Source: Clostridiaceae bacterium (lineage in GTDB: Bacteria > Bacillota > Clostridia > Acetivibrionales > DUMB01). From it: a DNA stretch of 34,636 nt. Positions 1 through 7,924 of this stretch are shown here, piece by piece. The position numbers and the translations under genes were made by a program. Location of the stretch: NCBI GenBank assembly GCA_012840535.1, contig DULF01000011.1:1-34636 (forward strand). Reading direction: 5' to 3'. The notes under the pieces are model-generated. The model was not told the DNA's origin, ran no database searches, and worked only from the letters and a program-made list of their open reading frames with translations. Within the stretch, counting starts at the first letter, position 1; each line of letters opens with the position of its first letter.

Positions 1-635
1 GAGCTTGCGTAGAAATTTTTTGCTGCCTGCTTGACAAAATCATCGCTAAATACAATTGGTTTACCATCCATATCGTTGTCCATCCAAATTGAGTTTGCGA
101 TTTTAAGCTTTCCAATTTTATTATCCCTGTAAAGTATCCGGTATAAATTTCCGCACTGCTCAGAAAGGGTTTTTGCATCGTGAATACCCAATAATTCAAG
201 CAATTGTTCCTCTGTCTCATTTTTTGCCCCAATAGCTGCAATGGACAGAGCATAATATAATGAGAGGGGTGAGTAGTTTATGTTCTTACCGGCGTTAGTA
301 AGTATAATGGAACCTGTTTTGTACGAAAAATCACTAAGCGCTTCAATCAGGCTGTCATCAACCGGATTTAGTTCCATGATTTCTCGCCATGTGTCATGGT
401 CATCAAAAGCATAAGCCTTTGGATAGCTAACTTTCAAAACAGGTTTTAAGCTCTGGTTTCCATATACCTCTTTGAAAACCAGTAATGCCGTACCAAGTAT
501 CAGCACAATACATACGGTGATAGATACCCGTTTTTGCCATACATTGGCTTTCTTTTTGATCATCTTTACTTTTGCCGTTTTTGTAAGCTTGCCGCCAGTA
601 TCCATAACATCACCATATATCTTATTTTGTTTCAT
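1..635 (-). CDS. Membrane-anchored serpin (serine/cysteine protease inhibitor), N-terminal part
   Basis: This is a partial gene: the frame is open to the window edge, giving 211 residues. Residues 23-36 are basic and 37-54 hydrophobic (VSITVCIVLILGTALLVF), which fits a signal anchor with the rest outside the cell. From about residue 95 the sequence matches the serpin N-terminal fold: NINYSPLSLYYALSIAAIGA at 118-137, then KNETEEQLLELLG, and later LKIANSIW and a FVKQAAKNFYAS strand. Serpins trap proteases by a large conformational change; the reactive-centre loop that sets specificity lies beyond the window. The ATG at 635 is the first start after an in-frame TGA. It has no clear Shine-Dalgarno, but overlaps the end of an upstream mini-ORF by 14 nt, so translational coupling is possible. 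Family is confident; target protease unknown. Confidence 0.88.
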   Translation of the reverse strand, partial: MKQNKIYGDVMDTGGKLTKTAKVKMIKKKANVWQKRVSITVCIVLILGTALLVFKEVYGNQSLKPVLKVSYPKAYAFDDHDTWREIMELNPVDDSLIEALSDFSYKTGSIILTNAGKNINYSPLSLYYALSIAAIGAKNETEEQLLELLGIHDAKTLSEQCGNLYRILYRDNKIGKLKIANSIWMDNDMDGKPIVFSDDFVKQAAKNFYAS

Positions 636-702
636 AACGAAACGTCACTTTATTCCCGTCCTTTAAGAATAATAGACCCTTTTCTGTCCAATCTTGTTCC
701 AT
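622..702 (-). CDS. 26-codon leader ORF upstream of and overlapping the serpin gene
   Basis: An ATG at 702 is preceded by an AAGGA-like ribosome binding site and encodes MEQDWTEKGLLFLKDGNKVT followed by FRYETK and a TAA stop. It is the first ORF after a strong promoter and its end overlaps the serpin start by 14 nt in another frame. I do not recognise the peptide. It could serve translational coupling, or be the relic of a longer N-terminus; a +1 shift would join it to the serpin frame. Its status as a real product is uncertain. Confidence 0.4.
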   Translation of the reverse strand: MEQDWTEKGLLFLKDGNKVTFRYETK

Positions 703-739
703 GCTTTTTAATCCTTCTTTTTTAATCCTCTTGATATTT

Positions 740-768
740 ATTATAACTTATATATATGAATGTGTAAA
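740..768 (-). promoter_or_regulatory. Sigma-A promoter for the leader ORF/serpin
   Basis: On the minus strand TTTACA (763-768) is separated by 17 bp from a perfect TATAAT (740-745). Transcription would begin near 733, just ahead of the leader ORF ribosome binding site. Confidence 0.8.
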
Positions 769-1001
769 GAAAGATATTTTCATGTGATTTCCTTTCTCAG
801 GCACACATGTCGTTATTTCATTAAATCTCTTTCCCGGCTCAACACGACTCAAAATATTACAGTTTGGTTAATATTGCTTTATTAATCCCCATTTTTGATG
901 TAGAATAATATTTATGCAAGGTCAGTTTTACTTATTATTTTGTAAAAATGTTGCTGATTATCAATTATTATTTGAGTATTGGTGAATGGATTGATTAACA
1001 T
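769..1001. other. Intergenic gap between divergent serpin and beta-propeller genes
   Basis: This AT-rich stretch should hold the plus-strand promoter of the beta-propeller gene. I see no convincing -35/-10 pair on that strand, only weak matches such as TTGTAA followed 17 bp later by AATTAT around 940-970. No RNA gene or ORF is apparent. Confidence 0.5.
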
Positions 1002-2840
1002 ATGCCAAGAGTAAAAAGATCAGACAAGTATAAAAAAGGAAGGTTAAGGTATCTCCTGTTCCTGGCAGTGCTCATATTCACAGCTTCTGCGTCAGGAATT
1101 ATTTTAGGAATGTATAAAAGTAACAGGGAGGCTTTTATCAGCATAGGAAGCAGATTAAATGATGCCATCGCCGAAAACGCATCAGGCGGCGCTAATGGCA
1201 ATAGTAAGATTATTTCCGGGGAAACGAACAACATTGACAATAAAAATGACAACAACGGCAACAATAATGAAAATGCCGGAAACATTGAAAGCAACGAACC
1301 TCAAAAGAAAAAAGCAATTATGCCTCAAAGGAATCCTGAAGCCATACCGGAAACACTACCTGAAAAACTTGAAATTAAATGGGATGTAATCAAGGGAGAT
1401 AAAATTATCAGTGATTATAGCAGAGATTATAATATTTCTTTCCCGGATTCGGGAGAATACTCTGTTCTGCCTGGAATTACCTGCTTTAGGGGAAACAACT
1501 ATAGGAACTCGGCAAGCTATGGCTATGCTGACATTAAGGAGGAAAAGCTTGAAGAAATATGGTCTTTCAGCAATGGCAGCATTGATGTCTGGACAGGTGT
1601 AGGCTGGACCGGGCAGCCTGCTATAATTATGTGGGACGAGCAGACAAAAAATATAATGAATATCTTTCCCTCCAAAAAGCAGAAGGAAGGTCTTAAAGAG
1701 GTAATATACGCCACCCTTGACGGAAAGATTTACTTTTTTGACCTCGAAGATGGCAAGCCCACACGTGAGCCAATAAACATCGGGTACCCCATAAAAGGAA
1801 CCGTGACAGTAGACCCGCGTGGATACCCGTTACTGTACACCGGTCAGGGGATTCCGGAAAAAAACGGTGAGCCGGGTCCTATTGGTTTCAGAATTTTCAG
1901 TTTAATTAATCATAAGATGCTTTATTATATTGATGGTTACGACAAGCATGCATTCAGGCGGTGGGGGGCCTTTGACAGCAGCGGGGTGATTGATACGAAA
2001 ACAGATACCCTTATTGAAGCAGGTGAGAATGGCATTATTTATACAGTAAAACTTAATACAAAATATGATCCTGATAAGGGAACAATATCAGTAAATCCTG
2101 ACTTGGAAAAGTATAGGTATAAATCTGCAATAAGCAAAAGGCTTGGAGTTGAAAATTCACCTGTTATATTTAAAAATTACGTATATTTTATTGATAACAG
2201 CGGTTTATTGCAATGTGTTGATTTAAACACCCTAAAGCCGGTCTGGGCAAGAAATGTTACAGATGATACTGACAGCACCATCGTGCTTGAAGTTGAAAGC
2301 GAAACGGAAGTATCTCTTTATACCGCTTGTGAAGTGGATCTGCAGGGTTCAGAAGGGTATTCCTATATAAGAAAAATCGATGCTTTCACCGGCAGGCTAA
2401 TATGGGAAAAAGCTGTCAAGTGCGAATATAATCCCAACAATAATGGTGGCGCCCTTGCTTCCCCTGTTATTGGAAAAAATGATATTGACAATTTTGTAAT
2501 TTATAATATAGCAAAAACAGGTAAAATAAAAAAACAAGGCATGACTGTATACAGCGGCAAACTGTTTGCGCTGGACAAAAATTCCGGCAAAGAGGTTTGG
2601 ACGGTAGAGCTGGAGAATGATAGCTGGAGCTCACCTGTTGATGTTTATACAAAGGACGGCAAATCCTACTTAATTCAGTGCGACTCGGTTGGAAACGTTT
2701 ATTTGATTGAAGGAAAAAGCGGCAAAATTCTTGATACAATAAATCTTGGAGCTAATATTGAAGCATCCCCCGCTGTATATGACAATATTTTAGTTATAGG
2801 TACCAGGGGCCAAAAAATTTGTGGGATAAGAATAAAATAG
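1002..2840 (+). CDS. Membrane-anchored PQQ-like beta-propeller protein
   Basis: The protein has 612 residues. A basic N-terminus is followed by a hydrophobic anchor (about 16-38), an Asn/Gly/Glu-rich low-complexity linker (about 60-100), then a large extracellular region. There, short repeats such as GKIYFFDLEDGKP, GLLQCVDLNTLKPVWARN, GKLFALDKNSGKEVWTVELE and GNVYLIEGKSGKIL mark blades of a PQQ/YVTN-type beta-propeller. Such proteins often act as scaffolds or bind ligands without being enzymes; no quinoprotein dehydrogenase catalytic set can be assigned. The ATG at 1002 lacks a strong ribosome binding site (only GGTGA 16 nt upstream). It is monocistronic and convergent with the regulator that follows. 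Function unknown. Confidence 0.8.
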   Translation: MPRVKRSDKYKKGRLRYLLFLAVLIFTASASGIILGMYKSNREAFISIGSRLNDAIAENASGGANGNSKIISGETNNIDNKNDNNGNNNENAGNIESNEPQKKKAIMPQRNPEAIPETLPEKLEIKWDVIKGDKIISDYSRDYNISFPDSGEYSVLPGITCFRGNNYRNSASYGYADIKEEKLEEIWSFSNGSIDVWTGVGWTGQPAIIMWDEQTKNIMNIFPSKKQKEGLKEVIYATLDGKIYFFDLEDGKPTREPINIGYPIKGTVTVDPRGYPLLYTGQGIPEKNGEPGPIGFRIFSLINHKMLYYIDGYDKHAFRRWGAFDSSGVIDTKTDTLIEAGENGIIYTVKLNTKYDPDKGTISVNPDLEKYRYKSAISKRLGVENSPVIFKNYVYFIDNSGLLQCVDLNTLKPVWARNVTDDTDSTIVLEVESETEVSLYTACEVDLQGSEGYSYIRKIDAFTGRLIWEKAVKCEYNPNNNGGALASPVIGKNDIDNFVIYNIAKTGKIKKQGMTVYSGKLFALDKNSGKEVWTVELENDSWSSPVDVYTKDGKSYLIQCDSVGNVYLIEGKSGKILDTINLGANIEASPAVYDNILVIGTRGQKICGIRIK

Positions 2841-2861
2841 GTGCTTAAGCCAAGCATCTAT
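2837..2861. terminator. Hairpin between convergent genes
   Basis: A 10-bp stem (2837-2846 with 2852-2861, one G-U pair) with an AAGCC loop includes the stop codon of the beta-propeller gene and is followed by T-rich sequence. It lies between two converging genes and may stop transcription from the plus strand. The T-tract is not uniform. Confidence 0.5.
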
Positions 2862-2895
2862 CTTATTCATATATTATTTTTATTTTCTTGTTTAT

Positions 2896-3639
2896 TTACT
2901 TGGAATTCTCGAATAAAAGCTGACATTTATCAGCTCTGTATTTTGATACAACAAATTCTACAATCTGGCCGTTTTTCGAAAAAAGTACGTTTTCAATTTT
3001 GATTAGGGGTAATCCTGTTTGCACTTGAAGGTACTGTGCATCGCTCTGGTCAGTAAAAACTATCTCAAGCTTGCTTTTTGTCCTTACCGGCACAAGCGGA
3101 TACTTGCCCTTTAAAATTTCATGTGACGGCTTACCGGCCTTGATATCTTCAATAATGTTAGGAAACAACCCTAATGGTATATAAGAAACATTCAATGACA
3201 GGACTTGGTTGTCTTGAGTTAACACGTACTTAATTTCAGCAATTTCCACATTATTGCCATACCCAGGAGAAGATTTGAACACCTCATTCAACCGCCTGCA
3301 AGAATCTGGGATAATTGCGTTGATAGATACTATATTGCGTTTGCCCGGTTCAGCGCTGTCTAATATTGAATCTGTAAATCCGGAATAGTTCCTTATGTCA
3401 ATGCTGGTCTTCTGGGCCGCCACAAAGGTACCTTTGCCTTTCACTTTATACAGGTAACCATTGTTTGTTAATTCGCTTATGGCTTGACGTACAGTAGGCC
3501 TGCTGATGTCATATAATTCACAGAACTCTTGTTCCGACGGGATCTTGGAATCTCTTGGGTATTCTCCGCTTTCAATCTTTTCAATAATGAGATTTTTCAG
3601 CTGGCAGTATAAAGGTACATTACTGTATTTGTTAATCAA
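2896..3639 (-). CDS. GntR-family regulator, HutC subfamily (UTRA domain)
   Basis: This 247-residue repressor-type protein has an N-terminal GntR winged helix (about 4-74: PLYCQLKNLIIEKIESGEYP, then PSEQEFCELYDISRPTVRQA, ending in the wing KVKGKGTFV). A UTRA effector-binding domain follows (about 95-240). Proteins of this class usually sense a small metabolite such as a sugar phosphate. The start is TTG at 3639, chosen because GGGAGGG lies 8 nt upstream. No metabolic partner sits in the same operon: purB is upstream on the same strand across a 170-bp gap, so the target cannot be named. Autoregulation is likely for the family but not shown. Confidence 0.88.
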   Translation of the reverse strand: MINKYSNVPLYCQLKNLIIEKIESGEYPRDSKIPSEQEFCELYDISRPTVRQAISELTNNGYLYKVKGKGTFVAAQKTSIDIRNYSGFTDSILDSAEPGKRNIVSINAIIPDSCRRLNEVFKSSPGYGNNVEIAEIKYVLTQDNQVLSLNVSYIPLGLFPNIIEDIKAGKPSHEILKGKYPLVPVRTKSKLEIVFTDQSDAQYLQVQTGLPLIKIENVLFSKNGQIVEFVVSKYRADKCQLLFENSK

Positions 3640-3714
3640 ACAACAAACCCTCCCATATGGGGATATTCCTTAATACAAGAGAGAATGACTCATATTTTGA
3701 AAAGGATTGCCCCT

Positions 3715-3743
3715 ATACTATTATTAGAATGTTATTACATCAA
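3715..3743 (-). promoter_or_regulatory. Candidate promoter and operator of the GntR-family gene
   Basis: TTGATG (3738-3743) and TAGTAT (3715-3720) are 17 bp apart on the minus strand. An inverted repeat ATGT-TATT-ACAT (3729-3740) lies between and across these elements and is a possible autoregulatory operator. Both elements are imperfect. Confidence 0.4.
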
Positions 3744-3809
3744 GACTAATTTTATAACATTTAAATGCTTATTTCAATAAAAATTGTTATGTTTCTGCAT
3801 AATTTGCAC

Positions 3810-5237
3810 CTAGACTTTTAACTCGACATCAACATCTTCATCGCTATATTGCCGTAGTACAGGCCTTATGTATTCTTCGATAAACTCTTCAACCTGCTCA
3901 GGAGCCCTGCCAATATAGTTTTTAGGATCAAGCACTGAGTTTATTTCTTCAAGTTTCAAACCAAATGCGCTGTCAGAAGCAATCCTTTCAATAAGGTCAT
4001 TTTTTTCTCCTTCAACTTTTACTTTTTTAGCTGCTTCCATTGAGTGTATTCTGATACGCTCATGGAGTTCCTGCCTGTCCCCTCCCCTTTTTACAGCTTC
4101 CATTAAAATGTTTTCTGTAGCTATGAAGGGAAGTTCGTCCATCAGGTGCTTTTCAATAACTTTGGGGTAAACTACAAGGCCTCCTGCCACATTTATATAT
4201 ATGTTTAATATTGAATCAACAGCAAGAAATGCCTCAGGCACGCTTATGCGTTTATTTGCGGAATCATCGAGAGTCCTTTCAAACCATTGGGTTGAAGCGG
4301 TTATTGCCGGATTCAACGTGTTTACTATAACATACCTTGCAAGGGCTGCAATTCTTTCACACCTCATCGGGTTCCTCTTGTATGCCATTGCAGATGAACC
4401 TATTTGCTTTTTCTCAAAAGGTTCCTCAATTTCTTTCAGGCTTTGCAATAATCTGATATCATTGCTGAATTTATGAGCGCTCTGGGCAATTCCGCTTAAA
4501 ACATTCAACACCCTGCTGTCAAGCTTTCTGGTATAAGTCTGCCCTGATACGGGATATACGCTTGAAAAGCCCATTTTTTCAGCAATTAGTAAGTCCAGTT
4601 TTTTCACTTTTTCATGATCACCGTCAAAAAGCTCAATGAAACTTGCCTGGGTTCCTGTAGTTCCCTTGGAACCTAAAAGCTTCATGTTTGAAATAATATA
4701 CTGAAGGTCCTCAAGATCAATAAGCAAATCCTGAATCCACAGGCACGCCCTCTTACCGACAGTTACAGGCTGGGCAGGCTGAAAATGTGTAAAGCCTAAT
4801 GTAGGCATATCTTTATACTTGACAGCAAAATCTGTTAATTTTCTGATTACGGTGATAACCTTTTTTCTAATCAGTTTCAAAGCTTGTGTCATTAATATAA
4901 TATCAGTATTATCACCAACATAGCATGACGTCGCACCCCAGTGTATTATCCCCCTGGCTTTTGGGCATTGTTCTCCATATGCATGTACATGCGCCATGAC
5001 GTCATGACGTACTTCCCTCTCTTTTTCCTCTGCAACATCATAGTTGATTATGTCTTTATATTGTTTAAGTTCATTTATTTGCTCATCCGTTATATTAAGG
5101 CCAAGTTCTTTTTGCGCCTCAGCAAGCGCTATCCAAAGCTTTCTCCACGTTTTAAACTTCATATCAGGAGAAAAAATTTCCTGCATTTCTTTACTGGCAT
5201 ACCGTGAACTAAATGGGCTTTCATAAGTATTCCTCAA
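3810..5237 (-). CDS. purB: Adenylosuccinate lyase
   Basis: The enzyme removes fumarate from SAICAR and from adenylosuccinate in purine synthesis. The 475-residue protein carries the fumarase/ASL signature [20 protein letters not shown], with Ala where many members have Pro. It resembles the longer eukaryotic-type lyase rather than the roughly 430-residue Bacillus type: [54 protein letters not shown] and [10 protein letters not shown] recall the human enzyme closely. The start is TTG at 5237, with GGAGG 10 nt upstream; the ATG just upstream runs straight into TAA. No other purine gene is nearby, so it appears to be a single-gene unit. Confidence 0.95.
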   Translation of the reverse strand: MRNTYESPFSSRYASKEMQEIFSPDMKFKTWRKLWIALAEAQKELGLNITDEQINELKQYKDIINYDVAEEKEREVRHDVMAHVHAYGEQCPKARGIIHWGATSCYVGDNTDIILMTQALKLIRKKVITVIRKLTDFAVKYKDMPTLGFTHFQPAQPVTVGKRACLWIQDLLIDLEDLQYIISNMKLLGSKGTTGTQASFIELFDGDHEKVKKLDLLIAEKMGFSSVYPVSGQTYTRKLDSRVLNVLSGIAQSAHKFSNDIRLLQSLKEIEEPFEKKQIGSSAMAYKRNPMRCERIAALARYVIVNTLNPAITASTQWFERTLDDSANKRISVPEAFLAVDSILNIYINVAGGLVVYPKVIEKHLMDELPFIATENILMEAVKRGGDRQELHERIRIHSMEAAKKVKVEGEKNDLIERIASDSAFGLKLEEINSVLDPKNYIGRAPEQVEEFIEEYIRPVLRQYSDEDVDVELKV

Positions 5238-5289
5238 ATTACATCTACCTCCGTTTTAAATTAAGCCGCTCTTTTAGCTGTCAAAAATT

Positions 5290-5295
5290 ATTATA
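5290..5295 (-). promoter_or_regulatory. Candidate -10 element for purB
   Basis: A perfect TATAAT preceded by TG lies about 50 nt upstream of the purB start on the minus strand. No good -35 sequence is seen at the right distance, so this is only a partial match. Confidence 0.35.
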
Positions 5296-5350
5296 CATTT
5301 TTTTGTTTCATTTTACTACATTAAAGAATCAATACAATAATCCTGCCGTA

Positions 5351-5393
5351 ATAAAAAACAAAATTTGCGAAGGTATATTGCAACCCCGCAAAT
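5351..5393 (-). terminator. Rho-independent terminator of the aminotransferase gene
   Basis: On the minus strand the perfect 7-bp stem ATTTGCG/CGCAAAT (5387-5393 and 5363-5369) is followed by TTTGTTTTTTAT (5351-5362). It lies about 60 nt past the aminotransferase stop codon and ahead of the purB promoter, insulating the two. Confidence 0.75.
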
Positions 5394-5454
5394 CATTATC
5401 CAAAACTAAATAAATATTAAACTAAAAACAATCAACATATTTTAAGTCAACCGC

Positions 5455-6738
5455 TTATCCTTGCAGCAGCTTCTCAATACTTGCAATCTGCACACATATG
5501 CATAGCAGTTCAATAGCCAGCTTTAGCTCATCCAAGGAAGGATATGAAGGCGCAATACGTATGTTCCTGTCTCTCGGGTCTTTTCCGTATGGGAATGTCG
5601 CACCTGCATTAGTCAGGGTAACCCCCGCTTCCTTTGCCATTTTTACTACGGTGGATGCGCATCCATCCATGGTATTAAGGCTTATAAAATAGCCTCCATT
5701 AGGTTTGTGCCACCATGCAATATCCTTTCCTGAAAGTTCCTTTTCAAGTATATCCAGTACAGCATCGAATTTAGGCCTTAGAATTGCTGCGTGCTTTTTC
5801 ATATGTTCTTCAATATTATTCATATTCTTAAGGAATCTCACATGTCTTAGCTGGTTGATCTTGTCGGGCCCTATCGTCTGTTTGGACATCTGCTTCTTTA
5901 TTGTGTTGATATTGTTCTCGCTGGATGCAAGCATTGCGACTCCTGCGCCGGGGAAAGTTATTTTTGAGGTGGAACTGAATATAAATACTCTGTCGGGGTT
6001 TCCGGCTTCCTTGCATGCAGTAAGAATATTTTTCAATTCATCATGTCTATCCGTGAGATGATGTACTATATACGCATTATCCCAGAAAATACGGAAATCC
6101 TTTGCTTTGGTTTTCATCTTTGCAAATCTGTCAACAACGCTGTCCGAATATGTAATTCCATCAGGATTGCTATATTTTGGCACGCACCATATGCCTTTTA
6201 TAAGTTCATCCTCAGCCACAAGCTTCTCAACTGCATCCATGTCAGGTCCGTCATCTTTCATATCTATAACAATCATTTCAATGCCAAATTGTTCGCAAAT
6301 TCCAAAATGACGGTCATAACCTGGACTTGGACACAAAAATTTTACTTTCGGAAGCTTGCACCATGGCGTATCGCTTCCATATACACCAAGAAGCATAGCT
6401 CTTGCAATGGTGTCGTACATAAGATTAAGACTTGAATTACCGCCTATAATTATTTCGTTTGTATTTACTTCAAGCATCTCCGCGAAGAGCTCTTTTGCCT
6501 CCCTGATTCCGTCAGGAACGCCATAGTTCCTGGTGTCGATTCCATCAGCAGTAATATAGTCTTCTTCAGTCTTCAGGCATTCAAACATGCCCATGGAAAG
6601 GGCAACCTGCTCAGGGCAAGGCTTACCGCGTGACATGTCAAGTTTCAGATTTTTGCTTTTAAATTCATCGTATCTCTTCCTAAGGCTGTTGATATGTTCT
6701 CTAAGCTCATCTTTGCTCATGCTGCCAAAACTTCTCAT
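5455..6738 (-). CDS. Type-Ic aspartate aminotransferase (MocR-like aminotransferase family, no DNA-binding domain)
   Basis: This is a 427-residue PLP enzyme of fold type I. PLP-site features are Asn191 in KYSNPDG, Asp220 and Tyr223 in WDNAYIVHH, the Schiff-base Lys259 in SSTSKITFPGAGVA, and Arg in RNIRIAPSYP near the C-terminus. The N-terminal LKLDMSRGKPCPEQ block and overall layout match the subgroup described as aspartate aminotransferase type Ic. It probably interconverts aspartate and 2-oxoglutarate with oxaloacetate and glutamate, but substrate cannot be proven from sequence. The ATG at 6738 has AGGGGG 9 nt upstream. It is followed by a strong terminator and preceded by its own candidate promoter. 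Confidence 0.88.
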   Translation of the reverse strand: MRSFGSMSKDELREHINSLRKRYDEFKSKNLKLDMSRGKPCPEQVALSMGMFECLKTEEDYITADGIDTRNYGVPDGIREAKELFAEMLEVNTNEIIIGGNSSLNLMYDTIARAMLLGVYGSDTPWCKLPKVKFLCPSPGYDRHFGICEQFGIEMIVIDMKDDGPDMDAVEKLVAEDELIKGIWCVPKYSNPDGITYSDSVVDRFAKMKTKAKDFRIFWDNAYIVHHLTDRHDELKNILTACKEAGNPDRVFIFSSTSKITFPGAGVAMLASSENNINTIKKQMSKQTIGPDKINQLRHVRFLKNMNNIEEHMKKHAAILRPKFDAVLDILEKELSGKDIAWWHKPNGGYFISLNTMDGCASTVVKMAKEAGVTLTNAGATFPYGKDPRDRNIRIAPSYPSLDELKLAIELLCICVQIASIEKLLQG

Positions 6739-6806
6739 TTCCTACATCCCCCTGAAAATTTACGATTTGTTAATATATTGCGTTTATTATTTTTTACATA
6801 TAATTG

Positions 6807-6835
6807 ATTTTAATATAAGTAGCAAATTCTTGCAA
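6807..6835 (-). promoter_or_regulatory. Candidate sigma-A promoter of the aminotransferase gene
   Basis: On the minus strand TTGCAA (6830-6835) and TAAAAT (6807-6812) are exactly 17 bp apart. The -35 lies inside the short palindrome TTCTTGCAAGAA just past the end of the VanX-like gene. Confidence 0.55.
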
Positions 6836-6858
6836 GAAATATTTCAATAATTCATACA

Positions 6859-7866
6859 TTAGTCCGGAAAACTTTCAAATGGAATATCAAGTATAGGATA
6901 TTTTTTTGCATCAGTGTCATCAAAGTGCCACCATTCGGTGCTTATCCGCTTAAATCCATGCTTCACCATGATACTTCCAAGTAACTCCCTGTTTTTTATT
7001 AATTGCTCATCGCAATCTTTGTAATTCAGATGTGAACGTTTCGTCATTTCATCGTAATTTGAAGGCATTGGAAGTTCATTTCCATGCTCGTCAACAAGAG
7101 TAATATCGACAGCAGCTCCTTTATTGTGTACAGATCCTTTCTTGGGGTTTGCAATATATGATTTATCAGGTGCAGCATCCCAAAGTATCTGTTGGGCTGA
7201 ATACGGCCTGTATGCATCAAAAACCTTGATTCTGTAGCCCAGGCTTTTGAATTCGTTATTTGCCGCTATAAGCTTTTTGGCTGTATTTTTGTGTATAAAG
7301 CATCTTGCGCTTGAATATATCTTTTTGCCTGTGAAATTATCAGTAGTGGCGTACTTTATATCAATGACGAAAGAATCATCGAGTTTTATTAATTCGACAA
7401 GACCTTCAATTTCAACTATTTCATCATTTTTTTCACCAGTACTTTTGTCAGCGCTATTGTCAACATTATTGTTGGTATTATTTTCAGCGCTATTTTCAGT
7501 ATCATTATCAGTATTATCGTTTGCAATACCATCTTTTGTACTGTCTTCGCCAACTTCAGTGTTTTCGTCTTCTGCGGCTTTCTCACCTGAATTGCCGGCG
7601 CTTGCTTCGTTCAAACCATCATTCCCTGTTGTCTCTCCCGTACTTTCGTCATCTTCTTCGGAAATACCAACTCCCTCACCGCTGGCATTATCAGTTTGTC
7701 CTTCAGTGATATCACCTGTGCTTTCACGTACAATTCCAAATATATCTGCAAGCCGTCTATTGTTGCCGGTCAAAGCTTCATTTCCGATCTTTAACTCAAT
7801 TATGACTATTGACAAAGCAGCGAAAACTACAGCAAAGAATAAAACTACAACACGATTTCTATTCAT
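6859..7866 (-). CDS. Membrane-anchored VanX-type D-Ala-D-Ala dipeptidase (M15D)
   Basis: The 335-residue protein has a hydrophobic anchor (about 6-24), a long acidic Asn/Glu/Thr/Ser-rich linker (about 45-150), then an M15D zinc peptidase domain (about 155-330). Expected active-site residues are present: Arg220 in DAYRP, the SVHNKGAAVD motif with zinc ligands His247 and Asp254, and TEWWHFDD with catalytic Glu311 and ligand His314. The family splits D-Ala-D-Ala, either for nutrient recycling or in glycopeptide resistance. The tethered outer-face position favours hydrolysis of wall-derived or external peptides over VanX-like cytoplasmic action. The ATG at 7866 has AAGGA 9 nt upstream. It follows the M19 dipeptidase gene by 58 nt. 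No vanA/H or two-component genes are nearby. Confidence 0.85.
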   Translation of the reverse strand: MNRNRVVVLFFAVVFAALSIVIIELKIGNEALTGNNRRLADIFGIVRESTGDITEGQTDNASGEGVGISEEDDESTGETTGNDGLNEASAGNSGEKAAEDENTEVGEDSTKDGIANDNTDNDTENSAENNTNNNVDNSADKSTGEKNDEIVEIEGLVELIKLDDSFVIDIKYATTDNFTGKKIYSSARCFIHKNTAKKLIAANNEFKSLGYRIKVFDAYRPYSAQQILWDAAPDKSYIANPKKGSVHNKGAAVDITLVDEHGNELPMPSNYDEMTKRSHLNYKDCDEQLIKNRELLGSIMVKHGFKRISTEWWHFDDTDAKKYPILDIPFESFPD

Positions 7867-7924
7867 GAGTGCTTTTCCTTTCTATGTTCTCTTTTGTATT
7901 ATTTTTGTCTTTTACTCGGTCTAT

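Noticed and set aside
5258-5277. Perfect TTGACA (minus strand) just upstream of purB as a promoter
   Set aside because: The -10 would fall at about 5258 and place the transcript start on the ribosome binding site; the TATAAT at 5290 fits better.
6817-6858. Palindrome TTCTTGCAAGAA as terminator of the VanX-like gene
   Set aside because: It has no loop and no T-run; it more likely only coincides with the aminotransferase -35.
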